A DNA stretch of 12,978 bases. It comes from an uncultured Bacteroidales bacterium. Its GTDB lineage: Bacteria; Bacteroidota; Bacteroidia; Bacteroidales; Marinilabiliaceae. Made by a program: the position numbers and the translations under genes. Positions 1 through 7,498 of the stretch are shown piece by piece. Under the pieces are notes generated by a model that had not been told where the DNA came from, made no database searches, and worked only from the letters and a program-made list of their open reading frames with translations. The stretch spans positions 1 through 12,978 of the forward strand of contig CAKVCS010000015.1 of assembly GCA_934725785.1 (NCBI GenBank). Reading direction: 5' to 3'. Each line of letters begins with the position of its first letter. The first letter of the stretch is position 1.

Positions 1-1059
1 AAGAACGAGAGCGTCAGCCCGGTGGGCTCCCACAAGCTCAACTCCGCGCTCGCCCAGGCCTTCTACTGCAAGCAGCAGGGCGTGACCAACGTCACGACCG
101 AGACCGGCGCGGGGCAGTGGGGATGCGCGCTGTCCTACGCCGCCAAGCTCTTCGGACTCGAAGCCGCCGTCTACCAGGTCAAGATAAGCTACAACCAGAA
201 GCCCTACAGGCGGAGCATCATGCAGACCTTCGGCGCGCAGGTAACGCCTTCGCCATCCATGTCCACCCGCGCCGGCAAAGACGTCCTCACGCGCGACCCA
301 AACAACCAGGGCTCGCTCGGCACTGCCATATCAGAGGCTGTCGAGCTCGCCCTCTCAACTCCCAACTGCAAGTACACGCTCGGCTCCGTCCTCAACCATG
401 TAGCCCTCCACCAGACCGTCATTGGCCTCGAGGCCGAGAGGCAGATGGACATGGCTGGCGAGTATCCCGACGTGGTCATCGCATGCTTCGGCGGCGGCTC
501 CAACTTCGGCGGCATAGCCTTCCCTTTCCTGCGACACAACATTAAGGAGGGGCGGAAGACGCGTTTCGTGGCCGCCGAGCCTACTTCATGCCCTAAGCTT
601 ACGCACGGCGTCTTCCAATACGACTATGGCGACGTGGCTGGCTATACGCCACTCCTGCCCATGTTCACGCTCGGCCACAACTTCATGCCCGCCAACATCC
701 ACGCGGGCGGGCTTCGCTACCACGGCGCGGGAGCCATCGTCAGCCAGCTGCTCAAGGACGGCCTTATGGAGGCTGTCGACGTACGCCAGCTCGAGAGCTT
801 CGAGGCCGGTCTCCTCTTCGCGAGGACAGAGGGCATCATTCCCGCGCCCGAGTCTTGCCACGCCATAGCCGCCGCCATCCTGGAGGCCAACCGTTGCAAG
901 GAGGAGGGCAGGGGCGAGACCATCCTCTTCTGCCTCTCAGGCCACGGCCTGATAGACATGAGCGCCTACGACCAGTACCTCAGCGGAAGCCTTCAGGACT
1001 ATGTGGTGTCCGACGAGGAGGTGGCGCGCAACATTAGCAAAATAGAGAAGATTCTATAA
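1..1059 (+). CDS. trpB: TrpB2-type tryptophan synthase beta chain (5' partial)
   Basis: This PLP enzyme joins indole and L-serine to make L-tryptophan in the last step of tryptophan synthesis. The reading frame is open from base 1, so the N-terminus (about 100 residues by family length) lies outside the window; 352 residues are visible. The PLP-binding lysine sits in GSHKLNSALAQ (codon 34-36), the catalytic glutamate in ETGAGQWG, and the phosphate-binding glycine loop in CFGGGSNFGG. The KPYRR segment after VKISYNQ and the C-terminal SGHGLIDM are typical of the TrpB2 subfamily rather than the TrpB1 type that partners TrpA. No trpA or other trp gene follows; a terminator comes directly after the stop, so this is the last gene of its unit. 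TrpB2 proteins may act alone or as indole scavengers, which is family knowledge and not shown here. The family call is secure; the physiological role is less so. Confidence 0.93.
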   Translation, partial: KNESVSPVGSHKLNSALAQAFYCKQQGVTNVTTETGAGQWGCALSYAAKLFGLEAAVYQVKISYNQKPYRRSIMQTFGAQVTPSPSMSTRAGKDVLTRDPNNQGSLGTAISEAVELALSTPNCKYTLGSVLNHVALHQTVIGLEAERQMDMAGEYPDVVIACFGGGSNFGGIAFPFLRHNIKEGRKTRFVAAEPTSCPKLTHGVFQYDYGDVAGYTPLLPMFTLGHNFMPANIHAGGLRYHGAGAIVSQLLKDGLMEAVDVRQLESFEAGLLFARTEGIIPAPESCHAIAAAILEANRCKEEGRGETILFCLSGHGLIDMSAYDQYLSGSLQDYVVSDEEVARNISKIEKIL

Positions 1060-1092
1060 AACGCGCGCAATACCACATGGCGCATCGTTTCG

Positions 1093-1129
1093 CCGCACGG
1101 CCAGCCTCTGCTGGTGGCCGTGCGGTTTT
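1093..1129 (+). terminator. Rho-independent terminator after trpB
   Basis: A perfect 11-bp stem (1093-1103 paired with 1115-1125) encloses an 11-base loop and is followed directly by TTTT (1126-1129). It lies 34 bases after the trpB stop and before the next gene. Its position also argues against the upstream GTG at 1114 as the start of the next gene, since that codon lies in this hairpin. Confidence 0.85.
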
Positions 1130-1149
1130 CAAATGTAAAAAGGTTCCAT

Positions 1150-3120
1150 ATGAGTAGCACTGTCCCCGCCGATGGAAGCCAGCCGGCGTTCTTGCGCTCG
1201 GCCGCGTTCGTCATGGCAGTCTCTTCGGTCGCCCTCGTGGTGGCCGTCCTCGCCGCCGTAAGGCTCGTCTTCATTTTCAGGTTCGGCTCTCTCTCTCTTT
1301 TCGCCGACAATGCAGCGTCGCTCCCGCTCTTCCTCCTCAACGCCTTAAGATATGACGCCCAGGTGGGGGCCTACGTCTCTTTCCCAGTTCTCGCCGCCGC
1401 GCTTTTTGTGGCCGTAAGCCCGCGGCGGTTTTACAGCCGCGCCATGCGTTTCTCGAGCGTCTGGCTCGCCGTGGCTGTCACCATTGTCGGGATTGTCGAC
1501 ATGGCCGACATCCATTGGTATGCCAATTTCAGCCGTCATTTCGACATAGTGGCTTTCGATTTCTTTGACGAGGAGCCTGCCGTGCTCATCAAGGGCATTG
1601 TCAGCGAGGCCCCGATAGTCCCTTTGCTGGTTGGCGGCGCTCTTGTCTTCCTGCTCGCCTGGTTCTTGGGGCGTTGGCTCGTCTCCTGCTCCCTCTCCTT
1701 GGCTCGGCGCGCCCGGCCGTGGGCGGCCGTCGTGGTGGCCGTGGCTGTTGTCGGCGTCGCCGCGCGCGGCAGCCTTGGCACTTTCACGCTCCGCCCCGAG
1801 GATGTCTACGTGTCCACGTCACAGCGGCTGAACGACTGCGTGCCAAACGGCATCTTTATGCTCAAAAAGGCATGGAGCGAGAGGAGCAGGCAGTTCAAGA
1901 TGGACTCCGACGAGGCCATACTCTCCGCCGCCGGCTTCAACTCGGAGCATGAGGCTGCCGCGGCATGCCTTGGTGTGGCCGACGACCCTTCACTCACTGC
2001 CGACTCCGCCCTCGTCGCCGTCACGTCGGCCCACCCGCGGTGCCAGGGCTACGATGTCGTCCTCATTGTGTGCGAAAGCTGGGGGCGCAAGCTGATGGAC
2101 TACGATGCCAAATATGGCATGGACCTCCTGTGCTCCATGAGGCGGCACCTCGGCGAGGATCTCCTTTTCAAGAATTTCCTCTCCGCCACAAATGGCACGA
2201 TAGACGCTGTCGAGGCTTTCACCACCTCGTGCCCCTTCCCGCGGCTCTTCACGAGCCGATACCGCGACACGGACCTTCCGCTCTCCTCCGCGCGGGTGTG
2301 GGCCAATGCGGGATACTCCACGCATTTCGTCTCGGGCATAGAGATCTCGTGGCGCAACCTTCAGGAGGTGCTGCCACACCAAGGCTTCGATGACGTCACG
2401 GGCAAGGTTGAGATTCTCGGTCAAATGCCGGACGCCCAGGTCAACCACACGTGGGGCGTGTATGACCACTCGATGCTCTCCTTCCTCCTGCGCAAGCTCC
2501 AGTCGCCATCGCCCGACGGCAAGCCAAGGTTCTTTATGGCGCTTACGTCGACCAACCACACGCCATTCGAGTTCCCGGCGGACTATGACCTGCCCCGCCT
2601 CGGCGTGCCGTCCGATCCGGCTGCCTTCGCTGTCGAGGACAAGGATGTCGTCTTCGACTACCTCCGCGGCTATCAGTACACCAGTAAGGCCATCGGCGAC
2701 TTCATCTCCGCGCTCAAGGCCTCGCCCGAGGGGGCGCGCACCGTGGTCGCCATCACGGGGGACCACAACACGCGGCTCGTACTGCCATATCCCGAGGGCG
2801 AGGACCCTATGCTCAAATACTCCGTCCCGCTATACCTCTACGTGCCGGGCATGCCGGCTGCCGAGGCCGAGCGGGTCAGCGGTCGTTTTGGCTCGCATCG
2901 CGACGTGATCCCCACGCTCGCGCAACTCACGCTGCCCGGCGCTGAGTATCTTGCGGACGGGCAGGACCTCCTCGCCGACTCCATACCGGGCGGCACGTGC
3001 GGCGTCAACGTCGCGCTCCGGATATTCTCCCCCGACGCCGATGCCGACGCCATCAATCGGCGTCTCAGCGCCATCTGCGCGCTCAAGAAGATTTGGTTCA
3101 AGAGGCGGTTCGCCCGATGA
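1150..3120 (+). CDS. LtaS-like sulfatase-superfamily membrane transferase
   Basis: This is a 656-residue inner-membrane protein of the alkaline phosphatase/sulfatase superfamily, similar to LtaS-type phosphoglycerol or phosphoethanolamine transferases. Five hydrophobic segments (about residues 18-43, 56-90, 101-119, 153-178 and 189-206) precede a large extracytoplasmic catalytic domain. Expected metal and nucleophile sites are visible: E309 in VCESWG, T350 in NGTIDAVEA as the likely nucleophile, H470 in STNHTPF, and D538-H539 in TGDHNTR. The order and spacing fit the LtaS family. The ATG at 1150 is preferred because the in-frame GTG at 1114 lies inside the preceding terminator and adds a non-hydrophobic leader. 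The gene seems to be single, bounded by terminators on both sides. Gram-negative Bacteroidota do not make classical lipoteichoic acid, so the acceptor (lipid A, a glycan or another envelope molecule) is unknown. The fold is confident; the substrate is not. Confidence 0.88.
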   Translation: MSSTVPADGSQPAFLRSAAFVMAVSSVALVVAVLAAVRLVFIFRFGSLSLFADNAASLPLFLLNALRYDAQVGAYVSFPVLAAALFVAVSPRRFYSRAMRFSSVWLAVAVTIVGIVDMADIHWYANFSRHFDIVAFDFFDEEPAVLIKGIVSEAPIVPLLVGGALVFLLAWFLGRWLVSCSLSLARRARPWAAVVVAVAVVGVAARGSLGTFTLRPEDVYVSTSQRLNDCVPNGIFMLKKAWSERSRQFKMDSDEAILSAAGFNSEHEAAAACLGVADDPSLTADSALVAVTSAHPRCQGYDVVLIVCESWGRKLMDYDAKYGMDLLCSMRRHLGEDLLFKNFLSATNGTIDAVEAFTTSCPFPRLFTSRYRDTDLPLSSARVWANAGYSTHFVSGIEISWRNLQEVLPHQGFDDVTGKVEILGQMPDAQVNHTWGVYDHSMLSFLLRKLQSPSPDGKPRFFMALTSTNHTPFEFPADYDLPRLGVPSDPAAFAVEDKDVVFDYLRGYQYTSKAIGDFISALKASPEGARTVVAITGDHNTRLVLPYPEGEDPMLKYSVPLYLYVPGMPAAEAERVSGRFGSHRDVIPTLAQLTLPGAEYLADGQDLLADSIPGGTCGVNVALRIFSPDADADAINRRLSAICALKKIWFKRRFAR

Positions 3121-3133
3121 CAAAAGGTTGAGC

Positions 3134-3159
3134 CCCGGCGCGCTGCCAAGCGCGCCGGG
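3134..3159. terminator. Hairpin between convergent genes
   Basis: A perfect 11-bp GC-rich stem (3134-3144 with 3149-3159) has a GCCA tetraloop. It lies 13 bases after the stop of the LtaS-like gene and 30 bases from the murB stop on the other strand. The T tracts are weak: CTGTTT follows on the plus strand, and CCTTTTG on the minus strand. It probably serves as a shared terminator for both genes. Confidence 0.7.
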
Positions 3160-3189
3160 ACTCACTGTTTATGTCTCTCCCGGGGCTGT

Positions 3190-4197
3190 TCACACCATGT
3201 TGACCTCGGCTGTCAGCTCAATGCCGAACGCCTCCTTCACGCGGCTCTTCACCGCCTCGCACATCGCCATTATGTCTCTCCCCGTCGCCCCTCCCTTGTT
3301 CACAATCACAAGGGCTTGGCGGTCGTGGACGGCCGCGGGGCCAAGGCTCTTGCCTTTCATCCCGCTTTTCTCTATCAGCCATCCCGCGGGTATTTTCACT
3401 TTCCCCGAGGGCGTGTCGAAATGAGGCATGTCGGGGTGCTCAGCCCTTATGGCGTCGGCTTTCGCCCGATCCACCTCGGGGTTCTTGAAGAAGCTGCCGG
3501 CGTTGCCCTGCACCTTGGGGTCGGGCAGCTTCGAGTCGCGTATCTTTTTTATCGCCGCCCTTATGTTGGCGGCGGTCAGCTCTGCGCCGTCGGCCTCCAT
3601 CTGCTGGCGGATGGCGCCGTAGCCGAGCTTGAAGCCGGGCTTGTTGTTCAGGCGGAATGTCACGTGGGTTATCACGCCGCGTCCCCTCATCTCGTGTTTG
3701 AATATGCTGTCGCGGTAGCCGAATCGGCACTCCTTGGCGCTCAGGTCGAACATTCCTGGCTCGTCAGCCCATACGCCCTCGACGCTCATTATCGTGTCTT
3801 TCGCCTCCACGCCATATGCGCCGATGTTCTGAACTGGCGAGGCTCCCACGTGCCCGGGTATGCCGCTCAGGTTCTCGACCCCGTAAAGCCCGTTCTCTAT
3901 CGTCCACCTCACGAAGTCGTCCCACTCCACGCCGGCCCCTACGCTTACGTATGTGTGGTCACTGTCGGCAAGCCGAACCTCCACGCCGCCTATCAACGGG
4001 CGTATTATGGCCCCCTTGAAGTCGCTCAGCAGGAGGATGTTGCTGCCGCCGCCTATCACGTAGCGCCTCTTGCCATGCGTGCGCTTCAGCGCCTCGTGAA
4101 CTTCCTCCTCGTCATAGCAGTCGTACATCTCGTCCGCTATGGCCGAGATGCCAAATGTATTATACTGTCGGAGGTCGACTTTCTCGAATTTTTCCAT
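3190..4197 (-). CDS. murB: UDP-N-acetylenolpyruvoylglucosamine reductase (MurB)
   Basis: MurB is a cytoplasmic FAD flavoenzyme that uses NADPH to reduce UDP-GlcNAc-enolpyruvate to UDP-MurNAc, the second committed step of peptidoglycan synthesis. The 335-residue length fits type I (E. coli-like) MurB. Visible motifs include YNTFGI near the N-terminus (12-17), the FAD-binding GGGSNILLL (49-57), SGIPGHVGASPVQNIGAYG (111-129), YRDSIFK (161-167) and the proton-donor serine S235 in GNAGSFFKNP. AGWLIEKSGMKG (271-282) and the C-terminal EVNMV with catalytic E331 follow. The KLGYG segment near residue 193 matches the type I tyrosine loop. The ATG at 4197 is preceded by AAAGGA at a normal distance, one of the few Shine-Dalgarno-like sites here. 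The gene is transcribed divergently from the barrel gene. All expected active-site residues are present. Confidence 0.97.
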   Translation of the reverse strand: MEKFEKVDLRQYNTFGISAIADEMYDCYDEEEVHEALKRTHGKRRYVIGGGSNILLLSDFKGAIIRPLIGGVEVRLADSDHTYVSVGAGVEWDDFVRWTIENGLYGVENLSGIPGHVGASPVQNIGAYGVEAKDTIMSVEGVWADEPGMFDLSAKECRFGYRDSIFKHEMRGRGVITHVTFRLNNKPGFKLGYGAIRQQMEADGAELTAANIRAAIKKIRDSKLPDPKVQGNAGSFFKNPEVDRAKADAIRAEHPDMPHFDTPSGKVKIPAGWLIEKSGMKGKSLGPAAVHDRQALVIVNKGGATGRDIMAMCEAVKSRVKEAFGIELTAEVNMV

Positions 4198-4424
4198 TGG
4201 GGTCCTTTAGTCTCTGTCTTGCTCGCTAAGTTACTACATAAAAGAACCATATGGCTGGGACTTTCAGCGTCTTTATGAAGTTTTAAGTATACGTTAAAGC
4301 CTTGTGATTTATGTTGATATGCATATTGATGCAAATTAGTCGCACCTTTTTTTCTCATTCTGAATGTTTTTTACCACTTTTGCCTGTTGTATGCCTCCTC
4401 ATAAAGGCTCACTTAGATAACAGG
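4198..4424. promoter_or_regulatory. AT-rich divergent intergenic region
   Basis: These 227 bases separate murB (-) from the barrel gene (+) and are much richer in A+T than the surrounding coding DNA, so both promoters should lie here. I find no exact Bacteroidota TAnnTTTG box on either strand. The best plus-strand near match is CACTTTTG at 4375-4382 (one mismatch), about 42 bases before the barrel start. No RNA gene or strong hairpin is evident. The plus-strand reading frame is open back to ATG 4311, but that extension does not look like a signal peptide or conserved protein. Confidence 0.5.
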
Positions 4425-5264
4425 ATGTTGCGCAATATTTTCGTCTTTCTGACACTGCTAATGCTTCTGCCTTGTGCGGCCGAGGCTCAGTATAATAACC
4501 CGCGAGGCCGATTGCCTAAGCAGCTGCTGGGCCTTTCGGTCGGATTCCGGGCGGGCTCCACCGTATATTTCGGCGACCTCGTTGATGCAGGGCGGGCAAG
4601 ATGGACTGTCGGGGCCTTCGTCGAGAAGTCTGCCACGAGCTGGCTGGCCTTCCGGGGGCAGGTCGACGCAGGTCAGGTCCACGGCTCACAAGCCGAGGGC
4701 ATCGAGTTCAAGTCTTTCTTCGCCGACCTCAACATCATAGCCAAGGTCAGCTTCCTCGACCTCATCCAGGGCTACGACGACGCCCGCTCCATATGTCCAT
4801 ATTTCGGGCTTGGCGCCGGTGGCGTCCTCTTTAACTGCAAGAAGAACCCCGACGAGAGCAAAATCGATGTCGAGTCTTACCTCGCCGAGGCCGAAGCCGG
4901 CGGATGGGAGGACCTGGCGCAAAAATGGCTCTACTACGACGGCGGCATGAAGGGAGCGGCCGACGCCGTCGGACTCGTAGGCGTGCGATACGCAGCCACG
5001 TCCAAGCTTTGGGTCTCGCTCGAGGCGCAAGGCAACATAGTCTTCTCCGACGAGCTTGACGCGCACTCGGGATATCCCGACGGGAAGGGCGGATGGGTCG
5101 AGTCCGATGGCAAGTACGACTGCCTGTGGACCATTGCCGCCGGCATCCAATACAGGTTCTACAGTGTCTCGAAATACACAAGCTCCTCCAAATACTCGCG
5201 CAAGAACTACCTCAAGACCCGCAAAATATACGAGCGCAACGCTAAGCGCATGAGGCGTCGCTAA
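4425..5264 (+). CDS. Putative outer-membrane beta-barrel protein
   Basis: This 279-residue exported protein is probably a small outer-membrane beta-barrel. ATG 4425 is chosen because it starts a clean Sec signal peptide (a hydrophobic run at residues 4-16, with likely cleavage after the alanine of AEAQ near residue 21). The longer frame from 4311 would put the signal peptide about 38 residues in. After cleavage the protein shows alternating amphipathic strands typical of porin-like proteins, for example LLGLSVGFRAGSTVYFGDL, TVGAFVEKSATSWLAFRGQV and PYFGLGAGGVLF. The last strand-like segment, LWTIAAGIQYRF, ends in phenylalanine at 245, as outer-membrane barrels often do. Unusually, about 34 more residues follow that are rich in K, R, Y and S, ending KRMRRR. 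I do not recognise a specific characterised family. The gene is monocistronic by context, with murB divergent upstream and a hairpin downstream. Confidence 0.75.
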   Translation: MLRNIFVFLTLLMLLPCAAEAQYNNPRGRLPKQLLGLSVGFRAGSTVYFGDLVDAGRARWTVGAFVEKSATSWLAFRGQVDAGQVHGSQAEGIEFKSFFADLNIIAKVSFLDLIQGYDDARSICPYFGLGAGGVLFNCKKNPDESKIDVESYLAEAEAGGWEDLAQKWLYYDGGMKGAADAVGLVGVRYAATSKLWVSLEAQGNIVFSDELDAHSGYPDGKGGWVESDGKYDCLWTIAAGIQYRFYSVSKYTSSSKYSRKNYLKTRKIYERNAKRMRRR

Positions 5265-5294
5265 GGCGGTTCAGCCTGAGCATGCAAGGTGACG

Positions 5295-5349
5295 AAAAAA
5301 AAAGACCGCAGGCCTTGGGACGTGTCAGCTCCCACGGCCTGCGTCTCTT
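5295..5349. terminator. Hairpin terminator, probably bidirectional, before uvrB
   Basis: The stem pairs 5307-5314 (CGCAGGCC) with 5336-5343 (GGCCTGCG) and continues, after one mismatch, with TGGGA/TCCCA (5316-5320 with 5330-5334). Nine A residues (5295-5303) precede it and TCTCTTT follows. On the plus strand it can end the barrel transcript. On the minus strand the A tract becomes a U9 tail, which makes a stronger terminator in that direction. Confidence 0.75.
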
Positions 5350-5394
5350 TATGCGACAGACGTTGGCCCGCGCCACAGTCAACATTTTTTTACC

Positions 5395-7413
5395 GTGTCC
5401 GAATTCAACCTCACATCCCCATATCAACCCACGGGCGACCAGCCCGAGGCAATAAGGCAGCTCGTCAACGGAGTCGAGGCCGGAGACAAGAGCCAGGTGC
5501 TGCTCGGTGTCACAGGCTCGGGTAAGACCTTCACCATCGCCAACGTCATTGCGCGGACGCGAAGGCCGACGCTCGTGCTGAGCCACAACAAGGCCCTCGC
5601 CGCGCAGCTCTACGAGGAGTTTAAGGCCTTCTTCCCGGATAACGCCGTCGAGTACTTCGTCTCTTACTACGACTACTACCAGCCCGAGGCCTACATTGCC
5701 GCCACCGACACGTATATCGAGAAAGACCTCGCCGTCAACCAGGATCTCGACAAGCTCAGGCTCAGCTCTACCATGGCGCTCATGAGCGGAAGGCGGGACA
5801 TCGTGGTCGTCTCGTCGGTCTCTTGCCTCTACGGGCTCGGAAACCCCGAGGACTTCTACGGGGGAGTCATACGGGCCAAGGTGGGGCAGCTCATCACGCC
5901 CACAACTTTCATGCGGCAGCTCCAGGAGTCTCAGTATTCGCGAAACGAGGTCTCGTTCGACAGGTGCAACTTCCGTGTCAAGGGAGACACCATTGACGTC
6001 TTCGTGGCCTACGAGGACTACGCCTACAGGTTCATTTTCTTTGGCGACGAGATTGATAGCATTGAGACCATCGACCCCGTCTCGGCCGACACCATAGCCG
6101 AGGTCGACGAGGTCACCATTTACCCTGCCAACCTGTTCATAACCAGCAAAGACAAGATTCACGACGCGATCCGGCATATACAAGACGACCTCGTCATCGA
6201 GACCCAGGCTTTCCGCGACGCCGGCAAGGAGGTCGAGGCCAAGAGGCTCGAGCAGCGCGTAACGTACGATATGGAGATGATCAAGGAACTCGGCTACTGT
6301 CCTGGAATTGAGAACTACTCGCGCTACTTCGACGGCAGGGCGGAAGGTGCGAGGCCCTATTGCCTGCTCGACTATTTCCCCAAGGACTACCTGCTCGTCA
6401 TCGACGAGAGCCACGTCACTATACCGCAGATCCACGCCATGTACGGCGGCGACCGCAAGAGAAAGGAGAGCCTCGTCGACTTCGGATTCCGACTGAGGGC
6501 GGCCAAAGACAACAGGCCCCTCAAGTTCGAGGAGTTCGAGCAGATGACCAACCAGGTCATATATGTGTCGGCAACGCCTGCCGACTACGAGCTCAAGCAG
6601 GCCGGCGGGGTCATCGTTGAGCAGGTCGTGCGACCCACGGGGCTGCTCGACCCGCTCATCGAGGTCAGGCCGAGCCTCAACCAGATAGACGACCTCATGG
6701 AGGAGGTCTCAAAGCGCATCAAGGCCGACGAGAGGACTCTCGTGACCACCCTCACCAAGCGCATGGCCGAGGAGCTGAGCGAGTACATGGCGCGCCTCGG
6801 CGTCAAGTGCGCGTATATTCACTCCGACGTCGACACCCTCGAGAGGGTCGAGATCATGCGAAAGCTGCGCGAGGGGGTCTTCGACGTTCTCATTGGGGTC
6901 AACATGCTGCGCGAGGGTCTCGACATGCCCGAGGTCTCGCTCGTAGCCATCCTTGACGCCGACAAGGAGGGGTTCCTGCGAACGGAGAGGTCTCTGACGC
7001 AGACCGTCGGACGCGCGGCGCGCAATCTCAATGGCCTCGCCATCATGTACGCCGACAAGGTCACGCCATCAATGCAGGCGACAATCGACGCCACAAACGC
7101 GCGCCGCGCCAAGCAGATGGCGTACAACAAGGAGCATAACATCACGCCCCGGGGGCTCAACAAGGCCATAGCCCACAGCTCGCTACTATCCCCCTCCGCC
7201 GATGATCAGCAGGCTGTAGCCATGGTGGCCGAGGATGAGGCCGAATACCAGTCCAAGAACCCCGCCGGCATGACCAAGGACGAGCTGAGAAAGGCCGTGG
7301 AAAAGGCAAAGAGGGCAATGAAGAAAGCGGCCAAGGACATGAACTTCATAGAGGCCGCGCAGCTGCGCGATGAGATGAAGTCCTTGCAGCAGCGTCTCGA
7401 CGCCATGCCTTAG
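5395..7413 (+). CDS. uvrB: Excinuclease ABC subunit B (UvrB)
   Basis: UvrB is the damage-verifying helicase-like subunit of nucleotide excision repair. It receives DNA from UvrA and positions UvrC for the dual incision. The 672-residue length is almost identical to E. coli UvrB. Visible features are the Walker A GVTGSGKT (38-45), the beta-hairpin YYDYYQPEAYIAATDTYIEKD segment starting at residue 91, SSVSCLYGLG (140-149) and the Walker B-type DESH (337-340). Also present are GDRKRKESLVDFGFRL, VSATPADYE (391-399), helicase motifs TLTKRMAEEL and REGLDMPEV, motif VI as QTVGRAARN, and a C-terminal UVR domain (FIEAAQLRDEMK) that contacts UvrC. The start is GTG at 5395, giving SEFNLTSPYQPTGDQ as the expected N-terminus; no in-frame ATG fits. 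There is no Shine-Dalgarno, only the T-rich ATTTTTTTACC. uvrA and uvrC are not in the window. The gene looks fully functional. Confidence 0.98.
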   Translation: MSEFNLTSPYQPTGDQPEAIRQLVNGVEAGDKSQVLLGVTGSGKTFTIANVIARTRRPTLVLSHNKALAAQLYEEFKAFFPDNAVEYFVSYYDYYQPEAYIAATDTYIEKDLAVNQDLDKLRLSSTMALMSGRRDIVVVSSVSCLYGLGNPEDFYGGVIRAKVGQLITPTTFMRQLQESQYSRNEVSFDRCNFRVKGDTIDVFVAYEDYAYRFIFFGDEIDSIETIDPVSADTIAEVDEVTIYPANLFITSKDKIHDAIRHIQDDLVIETQAFRDAGKEVEAKRLEQRVTYDMEMIKELGYCPGIENYSRYFDGRAEGARPYCLLDYFPKDYLLVIDESHVTIPQIHAMYGGDRKRKESLVDFGFRLRAAKDNRPLKFEEFEQMTNQVIYVSATPADYELKQAGGVIVEQVVRPTGLLDPLIEVRPSLNQIDDLMEEVSKRIKADERTLVTTLTKRMAEELSEYMARLGVKCAYIHSDVDTLERVEIMRKLREGVFDVLIGVNMLREGLDMPEVSLVAILDADKEGFLRTERSLTQTVGRAARNLNGLAIMYADKVTPSMQATIDATNARRAKQMAYNKEHNITPRGLNKAIAHSSLLSPSADDQQAVAMVAEDEAEYQSKNPAGMTKDELRKAVEKAKRAMKKAAKDMNFIEAAQLRDEMKSLQQRLDAMP

Positions 7414-7453
7414 TTCCCGCCGCCTGTTTGCGTTTTGTGCGCCAAAAAGACGT

Positions 7454-7461
7454 TATATTTG
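7454..7461 (+). promoter_or_regulatory. Bacteroidota-type -7 promoter box upstream of DUF4831 gene
   Basis: TATATTTG matches the Bacteroidota primary sigma consensus TAnnTTTG exactly and lies 37 bases before the ATG at 7499. Two TTTG candidates for the -33 box exist (7427-7430 and 7434-7437), but their spacings of 23 and 16 bases flank the usual value of about 19-21. The -7 match is strong and the -33 match is imperfect. It implies that the downstream genes start a new transcript after uvrB. Confidence 0.6.
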
Positions 7462-7498
7462 CGCAGCGTATCCGCACACCTGAAATCTCAATTGACTG

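Noticed and set aside
1114..1149. Upstream GTG start for the LtaS-like gene.
   Set aside because: This codon lies inside the trpB terminator hairpin, so the extension is unlikely to be translated.
3316..4278. A 320-codon open frame on the plus strand opposite murB.
   Set aside because: murB on the minus strand has every family motif, and the plus-strand frame shows no domain or signal.
4311..4424. Upstream ATG start for the barrel gene.
   Set aside because: It would bury a clean signal peptide about 38 residues inside the protein, and the DNA there is AT-rich like a promoter region.
5242..6435. A 397-codon open frame on the minus strand over the start of uvrB.
   Set aside because: It lies antisense to a textbook uvrB, has no recognisable domain, and runs through the terminator hairpin region. 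Long antisense frames are expected in G+C-rich coding DNA.
7433..7447. Inverted repeat TTTTG/CAAAA near the DUF4831 promoter, considered as an operator.
   Set aside because: Only 5 bp, made mostly of A and T, and easily due to chance. No cognate regulator is visible.
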